Origin: Erwinia persicina
Lineage (GTDB): Bacteria; Pseudomonadota; Gammaproteobacteria; Enterobacterales; Enterobacteriaceae
Reading direction: 5' to 3'
Assembly (NCBI RefSeq): GCF_014838825.1
Contig: NZ_JACYMO010000009.1
Location: forward strand, 1 to 64,000
DNA length: 64,000 bases
Of this stretch, positions 8,807 through 16,771 are shown piece by piece (position 1 is the stretch's first letter; each line of letters starts with the position of its first letter). Position numbers and translations under genes: made by a program. A model generated the notes under the pieces. That model ran no database searches, was not told the origin of the DNA, and saw only the letters and a list, made by a program, of their open reading frames with translations.

Positions 8807-9547
8807 ATGAGTAGCAAACAGATCATCCAGGTGATCAACCCCAACACCAGCCTGGCGATGACGGAGACGATCGGTGCGGCGGCAAGGGCGGTGGCCGGGG
8901 CGAATACCGAGATTCTGGCGGTTTGCCCGAGCCAGGGCGTCCCCTCCATTGAAGGCCATTTCGATGAAGCGGTTGCCGCGATTGGCGTGCTGGAGCAGAT
9001 TAAAGCCGGACGTGAACAGGGCGTGTGCGGGCACGTCATTGCTTGCTTCGGCGACCCCGGGCTGCTGGCGGCACGCGAGCTGGCGCAGGGACCGGTGGTG
9101 GGCATTGCTGAAGCAGCCATGCATATGGCCACGCTGGTGGCGACACGCTTTTCCATCGTCACCACGCTGCCACGAACATTAATTATTGCCCGTCATCTTT
9201 TGCAGCAATATGGCTTTGAACATCACTGTGCGGCGCTGCACGCTATCGACCTGCCCGTGCTGGCACTGGAAGACGGCAGCGGTCTGGCACAGGAAAAAGT
9301 GCGCCAGCGTTGTATACAGGCCAAACGTGAGGATGGCAGTGGTGCCATCGTACTCGGCTGCGGCGGTATGGCTGACCTGGCCCGGGCGCTCACGCAAGAG
9401 CTTGGGGTGCCAGTCATTGACGGCGTTACTGCGGCGGTAAAAATGGTTGAGTCGCTGGTGGCACTGGGTCTTGGTACCAGCAAGCATGGCGATCTGGACT
9501 ATCCGTTGCGAAAAAATCTGTCTGGCCAGTTTGAGCGCCTAAACTAA
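8807..9547 (+). CDS. hpxA: Allantoin racemase (Asp/Glu/hydantoin racemase family)
   Basis: This 246-residue protein belongs to the Asp/Glu/hydantoin racemase family. The two catalytic cysteines are visible in IACFGDPG and VLGCGGM. HpxA interconverts R- and S-allantoin so that both isomers can enter the pathway. Three consecutive starts (GTG 8801, ATG 8804, ATG 8807) are possible; ATG 8807 has the best spacing from AAGGAG. The ribosome site lies inside the 3' end of hpxS, so translation is probably coupled. Confidence 0.9.
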   Translation: MSSKQIIQVINPNTSLAMTETIGAAARAVAGANTEILAVCPSQGVPSIEGHFDEAVAAIGVLEQIKAGREQGVCGHVIACFGDPGLLAARELAQGPVVGIAEAAMHMATLVATRFSIVTTLPRTLIIARHLLQQYGFEHHCAALHAIDLPVLALEDGSGLAQEKVRQRCIQAKREDGSGAIVLGCGGMADLARALTQELGVPVIDGVTAAVKMVESLVALGLGTSKHGDLDYPLRKNLSGQFERLN

Positions 9548-9589
9548 AAGCCGGGTCCCCCTTGTTTTGCGACGTTAAGGACTGAGACG

Positions 9590-10549
9590 ATGACTAATAC
9601 TGCGGAAAAAAAAGAGTACAGCTTCAACAAGAACTATCCGCGCGATCTGCGCGGTTACGCGGGCCAGCCTCCCCATGCGGCCTGGCCGGGTAAGGCGAAG
9701 ATTGCCGTGCAGTTCGTCCTCAATTACGAAGAGGGTGCAGAGAATAACGTGCTGCATGGTGATGCAGGCTCCGAGCAGTTTCTTTCCGATATTATTGGTG
9801 CCGCCAGCTATCCTGAGCGGCATATGTCGATGGACTCGCTGTATGAATACGGCTCACGTGCCGGCTTCTGGCGTATCCACAACGAATTTCAGAAGCGGGA
9901 TTTGCCGCTAACCATTTTTGGCGTCGCCATGGCGCTGGCACGGCACCCGGAGATCGTCGGGGCGATTAAAGCGGCGGATTATGATGTAGTCAGCCACGGC
10001 TGGCGCTGGATCCACTATCAGGGAATGGATGCAAAAACGGAACGGCAGCATATGCAGCAGGCGCTTGATACGCTGACAGACCTGTTTGGTAAAACGCCTA
10101 CCGGCTGGTACACCGGTCGTGATAGCCCTAACACGCGGCGGCTGGTGGTTGAACAGGGAGGGCTGACCTACGACAGCGACTACTATGGTGACGATCTGCC
10201 ATTCTGGACTCAGGTCACCTGTCAGGACGGCACGGTAAAACCGCATTTGATTATTCCCTATACGCTTGAAACCAATGATATGCGTTTTGCCACACCACAG
10301 GGTTTTAATACCGCCGAGCAGTTTTATACCTACCTGAAAGACAGCTTTGACGTGCTTTATGCTGAAGGCGATGAAGCCCCGAAAATGTTGTCCATCGGCA
10401 TGCACTGTCGCCTGCTGGGCCGTCCCGGCCGTTTCCGCGCGCTGCAACGATTCCTCGACTATATCCAGCAACACGAGCGCGTCTGGATTTGTACCCGCCA
10501 GCAGATTGCCGACCACTGGATAAAAGCGCATCCCGCCCCAACGCTGTAA
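9590..10549 (+). CDS. hpxB: Allantoinase, polysaccharide-deacetylase fold (PuuE type)
   Basis: HpxB opens the allantoin ring to allantoate. The 319-residue protein is of the metal-independent PuuE type, not the zinc amidohydrolase type: it starts with KNYPRDLRGYAGQPPHAAWPG and has FVLNYEEGAEN, VSHGWRWIHY and GWYTGRDSPNTRR, all typical of PuuE and the NodB-like deacetylase barrel. It follows hpxA by 42 bp in the same operon. A terminator follows its stop. Confidence 0.92.
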   Translation: MTNTAEKKEYSFNKNYPRDLRGYAGQPPHAAWPGKAKIAVQFVLNYEEGAENNVLHGDAGSEQFLSDIIGAASYPERHMSMDSLYEYGSRAGFWRIHNEFQKRDLPLTIFGVAMALARHPEIVGAIKAADYDVVSHGWRWIHYQGMDAKTERQHMQQALDTLTDLFGKTPTGWYTGRDSPNTRRLVVEQGGLTYDSDYYGDDLPFWTQVTCQDGTVKPHLIIPYTLETNDMRFATPQGFNTAEQFYTYLKDSFDVLYAEGDEAPKMLSIGMHCRLLGRPGRFRALQRFLDYIQQHERVWICTRQQIADHWIKAHPAPTL

Positions 10550-10555
10550 TCGCTG

Positions 10556-10582
10556 AGGCGAGGTTCCTCCTCGCCCTGTTTT
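10556..10582 (+). terminator. Terminator after hpxSAB
   Basis: The 7-bp GC-rich stem GGCGAGG/CCTCGCC has a five-base loop, followed by CTGTTTTTA just after the hpxB stop. Confidence 0.75.
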
Positions 10583-10678
10583 TATCCCTCCCACGATAAA
10601 ATGGATTTATATCGATACAAAAATAAGGCTTATCTCGTTTCGCTTGTGAAACTATCTGAAATAATGGATGAAGTTACA

Positions 10679-10696
10679 CTAAGCCCTAATGCTTAG
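10679..10696. promoter_or_regulatory. Inverted repeat before the PAS-LuxR gene
   Basis: CTAAGC and GCTTAG form a perfect 6-bp inverted repeat with a 6-bp spacer, ending 23 bp before the start codon. The position suits an autoregulatory operator or a small leader hairpin. No known factor is recognised. Confidence 0.35.
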
Positions 10697-10718
10697 GTGA
10701 TTTTTAAGGGATTAAGCA

Positions 10719-11426
10719 ATGAACAAAGAAAAAAAAGACGGTGAAATTCTCAGGATCATTAAGCCACTGGTAAAGTTCTGGGAAAACAGTCGCGAACCCT
10801 GGTGGGTTAAGAACGCCGAATCACAGTTTGTTTATGCCAATAAACGACTCTGTGAGTTTCTGGGATTACCGAAGGGATATAATCCGGAAGGACGGTATGA
10901 TGGTGAACTTCCTGTGGCTATCAGTGAGTTTGAAGCCCAGTTTCAGGCGCACGATCGGATGGTACAGACAGCACGCGATCGTATTACCTCCATTGTGATC
11001 CAGCAATTTAATGGTCTGGATTATCTGCAGCCTTATTATGCTGACAAAATTCCCCTGATGAATGAAAAAGGCGAGGTGCTGGGCGTTATCCCTCACTGTC
11101 GGCCGGTTGAGGCCGTGTTTATTACCCGGTTATCGAAGGTTAAAATGCCCACATCGCTGGTGTTTACACCTCCCAGTAAGCAGTTTACTGAAAAAGAGTG
11201 GGACGTCATCTTTTACACCTGTCAGTCATTCACCCCGAAAATGATTGAGAAGTCTCTCGGGGTGTCCAACCGTACAGTTGAAGATATTCTGTGTCGCATT
11301 TATAAAAAGGCTGGTGTTGGAAATAAACGTGGATTGATCGATTACTGTATTGAGCAGGGCTTTAATAATTTTATCCCTAAAAATATTTTTCAGCAGTGTG
11401 AAACGATTATGCCTTTTGAACGATAA
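10719..11426 (+). CDS. PAS-domain LuxR-type transcriptional regulator
   Basis: The 235-residue protein has a PAS-like sensor (residues about 15-130, with WWVKNAESQFVYANKRLCEFLGLP as the PAS core) and a C-terminal LuxR-type helix-turn-helix (about 165-215, FTPKMIEKSLGVSNRTVEDIL). It has no autoinducer-binding domain and no receiver Asp. Similar PAS-HTH proteins are scattered in enterobacteria with few known targets. It lies alone between hpxB and a convergent Ner-like gene, so regulation of the hpx genes is possible but unproven. Confidence 0.8.
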   Translation: MNKEKKDGEILRIIKPLVKFWENSREPWWVKNAESQFVYANKRLCEFLGLPKGYNPEGRYDGELPVAISEFEAQFQAHDRMVQTARDRITSIVIQQFNGLDYLQPYYADKIPLMNEKGEVLGVIPHCRPVEAVFITRLSKVKMPTSLVFTPPSKQFTEKEWDVIFYTCQSFTPKMIEKSLGVSNRTVEDILCRIYKKAGVGNKRGLIDYCIEQGFNNFIPKNIFQQCETIMPFER

Positions 11427-11437
11427 AACCTGAACGA

Positions 11438-11461
11438 TCAGGGGGAGTCATTACCCCCTGA
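11438..11461 (+). terminator. Hairpin ending the PAS-LuxR gene
   Basis: An 8-bp perfect stem TCAGGGGG/CCCCCTGA is followed after a few bases by TTTTGTTTTTTTT. It overlaps the last codons of the convergent Ner-like gene, so the terminator is also coding sequence on the other strand. Confidence 0.75.
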
Positions 11462-11767
11462 CGGCGCTTTTGTTTTTTTTACACCCGGCTGGCGGTGTTT
11501 TTTGGCTTTACGTGCTTCATAGCGACTGGGCCATATATCCGCTGGCTCCAGCCCCAGCAGTGAGGCAATAATCTTTTCACCTTTAGGCCAGGGCCGGGTC
11601 AGGGCATTAGCCAGCGTGCCGCCAGCCAGTCCATTTGCCCGTGACAGCGAGGCGATAGAATAACCTTTTAGTCGAATAGCACATTTTATTTCTTCACGAT
11701 GCCAGTCACCCGCAGGGGGAGGGCCTCGGGTCGTCATGGTGGGGGTTAGGGGAGCTAACAGCGTCAT
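11438..11767 (-). CDS. Ner/Nlp-like DNA-binding protein
   Basis: This 109-residue basic protein carries the Ner/SfsB(Nlp)-type helix-turn-helix: DWHREEIKCAIRLKGYSIASLSRANGLAGGTL followed by the WPKGEKIIASLLGLEPADIWPSRY signature that defines the family. Relatives include the Mu Ner repressor and E. coli SfsB/Nlp. A strong AGGAGAG before the ATG at 11767 supports that start over the Met ten residues later. The basic tail (KAKKHRQPGVKKTK) may add nonspecific DNA affinity. Phage ancestry is possible, but no other phage gene is nearby. Confidence 0.8.
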   Translation of the reverse strand: MTLLAPLTPTMTTRGPPPAGDWHREEIKCAIRLKGYSIASLSRANGLAGGTLANALTRPWPKGEKIIASLLGLEPADIWPSRYEARKAKKHRQPGVKKTKAPSGGNDSP

Positions 11768-11874
11768 CTTTCTCTCCTATGTGGATAAGTGAAGGGGAGT
11801 TTTATCATTCGCTGCCAGCCTGCACCACCGTGAGAATTACGGAGCATCGAAACCGGCGGGTTTACTGCGGTGGA

Positions 11875-12258
11875 TCAGGTCATCAAACTGACCTGCGCGG
11901 CCACAATGCGCCAGCCGCAGGGGAATTTCACCCAGGTCTGCTGCTGACGTCCGATGCGGTCACTACCCTCACGGGTAAACTCGGTACTGCATACGGCGAA
12001 ATCGTCGCCATAGGTGGTGATCACCGTATTTCTTAAGCGGCGATCTAACCCTGCGGAGGGGCGCGAAGCGCGAAAATCGCGGATCGCCTCAATCCCATAA
12101 AGGTTCTCCCCGGCACCCAGACGTACCGTGCGGCGATCATGCCAGAAAAGGGCATCCAGCACGGAGATATCATTGCTGACCAGCGCCGCTTCATAACGAT
12201 AAAACGCGGCGGTGACTTCAGCCAGGATCGCCGGGCGATCACTATATTCACTGTTCAT
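11875..12258 (-). CDS. hpxZ: HpxZ, oxalurate-catabolism protein (DUF3225/AtzH-like)
   Basis: This 127-residue protein has the small SnoaL/NTF2-like fold of the AtzH/HpxZ family: IRDFRASRP, TVITTYGDDFAVCSTEF and a final QTWVKFPCGWRIVAAQVS. It ends the hpxWXYZ operon and is genetically tied to oxalurate use in Klebsiella, with an unclear (perhaps assembly or accessory) role beside the amidase HpxY. The ATGA overlap with hpxY (12255-12258) fixes the start and suggests coupled translation. Confidence 0.88.
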   Translation of the reverse strand: MNSEYSDRPAILAEVTAAFYRYEAALVSNDISVLDALFWHDRRTVRLGAGENLYGIEAIRDFRASRPSAGLDRRLRNTVITTYGDDFAVCSTEFTREGSDRIGRQQQTWVKFPCGWRIVAAQVSLMT

Positions 12259-13658
12259 TTTTGTGGTTCCATTCTGGCCGGGTCGGCCTGTGTGATGCCC
12301 ATCTGCTCCAGGGCTCTGGCGGCCCGCAGGCACGCGGCTTCGTTAAAGGGTGCTGCAATCAGCTGCAGGCCAATGGGCAGGCCGTGAGCAGTACGCAATG
12401 GAACTGTGGTCACCGGCAGGCCGAGAAATGAAACAGGTTGGGTCAGCATGCCCATGCTGGCGCGGATCGGCAGGTCAGTGTGGTTAATGCGCATCGTCTC
12501 CTGGCCAATGTACGTGGCGCTGGCTGGTGTCGCGGGTGCAATCAGCACATCCACCTGCTCAAAGACAGGCAGCACCTGCTGCTGGAAATGACGACGAAAA
12601 CGCTGCGCCTGTACATACCAGGCCGCCGGGATCATCGCCCCGGCAAGCAGACGCTCACGCGACAGCGGTTCAAACTGTGCCGGAGAATGGCGCAGCGCGG
12701 GCAGGTAGTGATTTCCTCCCTCGGAGGCGCTAAGAATAAACGCTGCGGTTCTCGCCAGCTCCGCTTCCGGCAGCACCACTTCCTCGCGGGCATTTAGCGC
12801 GCTGGCGGCCCGTGCCACTGCGGCACGGGCATCATCATCGCACCACTGCTGAAAGTACCCTCCCAGCACGCCGCAGCGCAGGCCATCAATGCCCTGTTCC
12901 AGCTGCGGGCTGACGGTTTGCACAGGGCGATCGGCCTGGAAGCCGTCAGCAGGATCGTGACCCTGCAATAAATCATAGACGTGCGTAAGGTCGCTGACGC
13001 GGCGGGCAAGCGGGCCGATATGATCAAGGCTGGCGACAAACGGATGGCTACCGCTGCGCGACAGGCGGCCAAAAGTCGGTTTCAGACCAAAGATGCCGCA
13101 GAGTGAAGAGGGCACGCGAATCGACCCGTTGGTGTCGGTGCCGAGAGAAAAGTGTACCAGTCCTGCGGCGACGGCCGCTGCGGAGCCTCCGGACGAACCA
13201 CCGGCAATACGCGCCGGATCGTGGGGGTTGCGGGTGGCACCGTAATGCGTGTTTTCCGTGGTGAACCCGTAGGCGTAAGCATCCATATTCAGCATGCCCG
13301 ACAGTAACCCCCCGTGGCTGGCCAGCTTCTGTACCGCCCACGCATCCTGCTGCGCCGCCGGACGGTTGCTGAACAGGCGGGCACCGGCCAGCGTAGTGTG
13401 TCCTGCCACATCGAACAGGTTCTTGACAGCGTAAGGGATCCCGGCCAGCATCGGCAGCGGCTGGTTTTGATGTTTCAGACGATCGAGGCGATCGGCTTCC
13501 TGTAACATCCGATCCTGAGTGATAGCGGTCCAGGCATTGAGTGACGGATTATGCCGCTCAATCGCGGCCAGCGTGTGCCGGGCGATCTCGCGTGCGCTGA
13601 GATCGCCACGGGCCAGGGCCCGGGTCAGCTCGCCAATGGAAAGGGAGGCCAGATTCAT
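12255..13658 (-). CDS. hpxY: HpxY, AtzE-family amidase for oxalurate
   Basis: This 467-residue amidase-signature enzyme has the catalytic Lys in YAVKNLFDVAGHTT, the Gly-Ser-rich GGSSGGSAAA with the cis-Ser, and the nucleophilic Ser in GTDTNGSIRVP. Family partners such as AtzE form complexes with a small AtzG-like protein, here HpxX just upstream. The expected reaction is hydrolysis of oxalurate to oxamate and carbamate, feeding HpxW. The start overlaps the hpxX stop by ATGA. Confidence 0.88.
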   Translation of the reverse strand: MNLASLSIGELTRALARGDLSAREIARHTLAAIERHNPSLNAWTAITQDRMLQEADRLDRLKHQNQPLPMLAGIPYAVKNLFDVAGHTTLAGARLFSNRPAAQQDAWAVQKLASHGGLLSGMLNMDAYAYGFTTENTHYGATRNPHDPARIAGGSSGGSAAAVAAGLVHFSLGTDTNGSIRVPSSLCGIFGLKPTFGRLSRSGSHPFVASLDHIGPLARRVSDLTHVYDLLQGHDPADGFQADRPVQTVSPQLEQGIDGLRCGVLGGYFQQWCDDDARAAVARAASALNAREEVVLPEAELARTAAFILSASEGGNHYLPALRHSPAQFEPLSRERLLAGAMIPAAWYVQAQRFRRHFQQQVLPVFEQVDVLIAPATPASATYIGQETMRINHTDLPIRASMGMLTQPVSFLGLPVTTVPLRTAHGLPIGLQLIAAPFNEAACLRAARALEQMGITQADPARMEPQK

Positions 13659-13843
13659 GCTTTATACACTCCTGCCACTTCCAGGCGGTCATCCAGCGGA
13701 AACACCATCAGCGGCACCGCCATAACGGCAATGCGGTTGAACTGCACCTGCAGTTCAGCACGACGTGCATCGTCAAGCTCCAGCGCCAGCACCTGCTCCA
13801 TCTGTGTGATATAGGCTGCCCAGTCGGGCGTCGTTGGTGTCAT
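13655..13843 (-). CDS. hpxX: HpxX, AtzG-like small amidase partner (DUF4089)
   Basis: A 62-residue acidic protein (WAAYITQMEQVLALELDDAR, ending FPLDDRLEVAGVYKA) matches the DUF4089/AtzG type that stabilises AtzE-like amidases. Two ATGs are possible; the one at 13843 has AGGAG at the right distance, whereas the ATG at 13849 abuts it. It overlaps hpxY by four bases. Confidence 0.85.
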   Translation of the reverse strand: MTPTTPDWAAYITQMEQVLALELDDARRAELQVQFNRIAVMAVPLMVFPLDDRLEVAGVYKA

Positions 13844-13864
13844 GCTCATCTCCTGTTTATTCTG

Positions 13865-15451
13865 TCAAAATCCGGCCGCACTGCCGTTGCTGCGCGGATC
13901 GAATGCCCCTTCGAGCATCCCGTTGATATGCCGAACAATGGCCCCGGCGTGGCCCACGGCTTCGCTGTAGTCAGGCAGCAGTTCGACCTCGTGTCCCAGT
14001 GCCCTGAGCGTGGCGACGGTGTCAGCGGAAAAACGGCCTTCCAGCTTGAGCGAGTCGGAAGCCTGGCCCCAGGTACGTCCCAGCAGCCAGCGGGGGGCGC
14101 TGACGGCCTGCTGCAATCCCATGCCCTGTACCACATGGCGGGTGAAAATCGCCGCCTGGGTCTGGGGCTGACCGTCTCCTCCCATGGATCCATAAACCAT
14201 CGTCCGGCCGTCGTTCAGCCTGGCCGCGGCAGGGTTTAGCGTATGGAAGGGTTGCTTACCGGGCAGCAGCGCCAGCAGATGATCGGGATCGAGACTGAAG
14301 GCCGCACCGCGATTTTGCCAGGTGATGCCGGTACCGGGGAGCACCACGCCGCTGCCAAACTCGTGGTAAATGCTTTGAATAAAGGAAACTGCCAGCCCGC
14401 TGCTGTCCATGACCCCCATCCAGACCGTATCTCCCGGCCCTTTACCGCTGCCCCACGGTGCCGCCTGACTGATATCGATCTGTGCTGCCATCTGCTGCAG
14501 GCGATCGCTGTCGAGCAGCGTCTGCATCTCTTCGCGCATGTGCAGGGGATCGGTGATGTACTGGTCGCGCAGGCCAAAGGCCAGTTTGGTGGCTTCAACG
14601 ATGCGATGCACGGTCTGGGCTTCGTCAGCCTCTGCCATCTGCAGGTGGTCGGTCATAGCGAGAATGGCCAGTGATACCACGCCCTGAGTGGGCGGGGTCA
14701 TATTGAAGACCTCACCGTACTGGTGGCGAATACGCAGCGGTGTACGGCGTGCGGCGTGCTGACGGTTCAGGTCTTCCAGCGTCACGGGCATTCCCAGGTG
14801 TGACATTTCACTGGCCATCTGGCGAGCGAGCGGGCCGCGATAAAAGCTTTCCAGCCCCGCTTCCGCCAGATGAATCAGGGTGTTTGCCAGGTCTGGCTGG
14901 GTGAAGCGGCTGCCGCAGCGGGGGACCTCACCGTCGGGTAAAAAGGTGGCTGCGAAACCGGGCTGGTGTATCAGCTCTGCCTGTTTACTGGCGGTGGCAT
15001 CGGCCTGAGAGGCGGTGACCGGGATGCCGTCGGCGGCATAGCGTATAGCATCGGCCAGCAGGCGCGGCAGGGTGCGCTGCACGCCGCCCATCTCTCGTGA
15101 GATTGTCAGTGCTTCAGCCCAGCCGCTGACGGTACCGGCCACGGTCAGCGCAGACTTCGGACCGCGATGGGGAATGGTGCTGCTGCCCTGGTAGAAATCG
15201 GGCGATGCCAGCGCGCCAGCCGCCCCGCTGGCATCAATGGCCACCGGATCGCCCTTAGGGGGGACGATCAGCCAGAAACCATCGCCTCCCAGTCCGTTCA
15301 TATGGGGATACACCACCGCGATGGTCGCGGCGGCGGCCACCATCGCCTCAATGGCGTTGCCACCTTCACGCAAAATACTCAGTGCGCTCTCACTCGCCAG
15401 GTGGTGCGGCGTAACGGCCATCCCCAGAGGAGCCATATTGCTTTGATTCAT
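13865..15451 (-). CDS. hpxW: HpxW, oxamate amidohydrolase (Ntn hydrolase)
   Basis: This 528-residue member of the gamma-glutamyltransferase-like Ntn family is made as a proenzyme that cleaves itself before a catalytic Thr, here Thr342 in GPGDTVWMGVMDSSGLAVS. The N-terminal subunit has HHLASESALSILREGGNAIEAMVAAAAT and the small subunit has GSMGGDGQPQTQAA. HpxW in Klebsiella hydrolyses oxamate to oxalate and ammonia, the last nitrogen-releasing step. No signal peptide is seen, so it is cytosolic, unlike periplasmic Ggt. Confidence 0.9.
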   Translation of the reverse strand: MNQSNMAPLGMAVTPHHLASESALSILREGGNAIEAMVAAAATIAVVYPHMNGLGGDGFWLIVPPKGDPVAIDASGAAGALASPDFYQGSSTIPHRGPKSALTVAGTVSGWAEALTISREMGGVQRTLPRLLADAIRYAADGIPVTASQADATASKQAELIHQPGFAATFLPDGEVPRCGSRFTQPDLANTLIHLAEAGLESFYRGPLARQMASEMSHLGMPVTLEDLNRQHAARRTPLRIRHQYGEVFNMTPPTQGVVSLAILAMTDHLQMAEADEAQTVHRIVEATKLAFGLRDQYITDPLHMREEMQTLLDSDRLQQMAAQIDISQAAPWGSGKGPGDTVWMGVMDSSGLAVSFIQSIYHEFGSGVVLPGTGITWQNRGAAFSLDPDHLLALLPGKQPFHTLNPAAARLNDGRTMVYGSMGGDGQPQTQAAIFTRHVVQGMGLQQAVSAPRWLLGRTWGQASDSLKLEGRFSADTVATLRALGHEVELLPDYSEAVGHAGAIVRHINGMLEGAFDPRSNGSAAGF

Positions 15452-15488
15452 TCGATTCCCGTCAATCGGATTACAGATGCGTTGACTA

Positions 15489-15506
15489 AAGCAATAGCCG
15501 TTCCAG
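15489..15506 (-). promoter_or_regulatory. Sigma-54 promoter of hpxWXYZ
   Basis: The minus strand reads TGGAACGGCTATTGCT, matching the -24/-12 consensus TGGCACG-N4-TTGCT at all but one defined position, with GG and GC 10 bp apart. Transcription would begin about 28 bp before the hpxW ATG. This predicts NtrC-dependent expression under nitrogen limitation. Confidence 0.7.
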
Positions 15507-15640
15507 TTTGTCGAGGATCAGGCTGTTACCAATTGAATATGTGTCGGCCAGCTCCGGTTTTGAGATAAAAGTTTGCTGATTTCTTTCCGCCAGCGTCCCC
15601 CGCTACAGACAGGCACGTTATTTGTATATCATTCTGAGGA

Positions 15641-15656
15641 TGAAACAAACGTTACA
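15641..15656. promoter_or_regulatory. Candidate RpiR-type operator before hpxU
   Basis: TGAAACAAACGTTACA is a near-perfect inverted repeat (TGAAAC/GTTACA arms, one mismatch), 12 bp before the RpiR-family start codon. RpiR-family regulators often bind GAAA-containing inverted repeats. Assignment is inference. Confidence 0.35.
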
Positions 15657-15667
15657 GGGTCAACACC

Positions 15668-16507
15668 ATGATGCAGCTTGATGAACGCCTGCGCAGTCAG
15701 TACGCGCAGCTTTCCCCCCAGGAACAGCGTATCGCTGATTTTGTTTTCGACCATTTCGATGATTTGATCAGCTACAACAGTGCCGATCTGGCACGCCTGA
15801 GCGGGGCGTCTAAAGCTACGGTCAGTCGCCTGTTTAAACGCCTGGGCTATGAAAAATATAAAGATATGCGCGATGAGCTGCGTACCTTGCGCCAGAGTGG
15901 GATGCCGCTGACGGACAACCGCGATGCGGTGCAGGGGAATACGCTGCTGGCACGCCATTACAAGCAGGAGATGGCCAACCTGACCCGGTGGGTTAACGGC
16001 ATTGATGCCGGACATTTTGGTGAAGTCGTACAGGCGCTGGCAAACAGCAAACGCATTTTTATCATCGGGATGCGAAACGCCTATCCGGTTGCTCTGCATC
16101 TGCGCCAGCAGCTGTTACAGGCGCGGACTCAGGTTCAGGTTCTGCCGCAGCCGGGGCAGACGCTGTCGGAAGAGCTGGTGGATCTCACCCCGGAGGATCT
16201 GATGGTGGTGATGGCTTTTCGCCGCCGACCGCGCATTATCCGGCCGCTATTGCAGCAGCTACAGCATAACGGTATCCCGACGCTGGCGCTGTGCGAGCCT
16301 CAGGCGCAGGCGGTAATGACGCTGACGCGCTGGCAGCTCTGCGCCCCACTGGACAGCGTGTCGGCCTTTGACAGCTATGCGGCAGCCAACAGTCTGATCA
16401 ACCTGCTGGCCAATGCGGTATTGCACGAAAGGTTAAGTGACGGACGCCAGCGTATACATCAGATTGCTGACCTCTACGGCCAGCTGGATGAGCTGGAACA
16501 CCGCTAG
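15668..16507 (+). CDS. hpxU: RpiR/MurR-family regulator (HpxU-like)
   Basis: The 279-residue protein has an N-terminal RpiR helix-turn-helix (residues about 1-77; LARLSGASKATVSRLFKRLGYEKYKDMRDEL) and a C-terminal SIS domain (about 120-250) without obvious catalytic sugar-isomerase residues. It is divergent from hpxWXYZ and upstream of the ABC-hpxJK operon, so it may control either. The gene symbol follows the Klebsiella arrangement and is less certain than the family call. Confidence 0.8.
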   Translation: MMQLDERLRSQYAQLSPQEQRIADFVFDHFDDLISYNSADLARLSGASKATVSRLFKRLGYEKYKDMRDELRTLRQSGMPLTDNRDAVQGNTLLARHYKQEMANLTRWVNGIDAGHFGEVVQALANSKRIFIIGMRNAYPVALHLRQQLLQARTQVQVLPQPGQTLSEELVDLTPEDLMVVMAFRRRPRIIRPLLQQLQHNGIPTLALCEPQAQAVMTLTRWQLCAPLDSVSAFDSYAAANSLINLLANAVLHERLSDGRQRIHQIADLYGQLDELEHR

Positions 16508-16539
16508 TGGGGCACTGTTATGGTGCTTTGCATGATTTT

Positions 16540-16564
16540 GGGGCGCATTGCCGCGCCCCTTTTT
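16540..16564 (+). terminator. Terminator after hpxU
   Basis: The stem GGGGCGC/GCGCCCC with a six-base loop is followed by TTTTTA, 33 bp after the stop. Confidence 0.8.
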
Positions 16565-16655
16565 ATGGCCTTTTAACGGGCAGTCAGGTCAGGAACTGTC
16601 CTGCTTTCCCCGACTCTTTTAAGGTTAATAATCTGCTGCAGCAGGTTTTTTCTCA

Positions 16656-16671
16656 CCCGGTATGCACCGGG
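16656..16671. promoter_or_regulatory. Inverted repeats upstream of the sigma-54 promoter
   Basis: CCCGGT-ATGC-ACCGGG is a perfect 6-bp inverted repeat, and a perfect 12-bp palindrome CTGCTGCAGCAG lies 12 bp further upstream (16633-16644). Their position 30-68 bp before the sigma-54 element suits binding of a repressor or activator. They do not match the NtrC consensus well. Confidence 0.35.
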
Positions 16672-16700
16672 CAGCAGAAATTTTTATCCCCTCTCACGCG

Positions 16701-16717
16701 CTGGCACATTAGTTGCA
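16701..16717 (+). promoter_or_regulatory. Sigma-54 promoter of the ABC-hpxJKQT operon
   Basis: CTGGCACATTAGTTGCA is an excellent -24/-12 element, with TGGCAC, a 5-bp spacer, TTGCA, and GG and GC exactly 10 bp apart. The predicted start is about 45 bp before the binding-protein ATG. It implies RpoN/NtrC control in response to nitrogen limitation. Confidence 0.8.
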
Positions 16718-16771
16718 ATTAAGTTCTTTAAGAATCTTTCGTTTCATGATGTATTAACCGGGGAAGTGAAG

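Noticed and set aside
8446-9165. 239-codon minus-strand frame across hpxS and hpxA
   Set aside because: It is antisense to both genes, which are supported by domain motifs; it has Arg/Ala/Ser-rich shadow composition.
11779-12036. 85-codon plus-strand frame between the Ner-like gene and hpxZ
   Set aside because: It is mostly antisense to hpxZ, without a ribosome site, and its composition is typical of a shadow frame.
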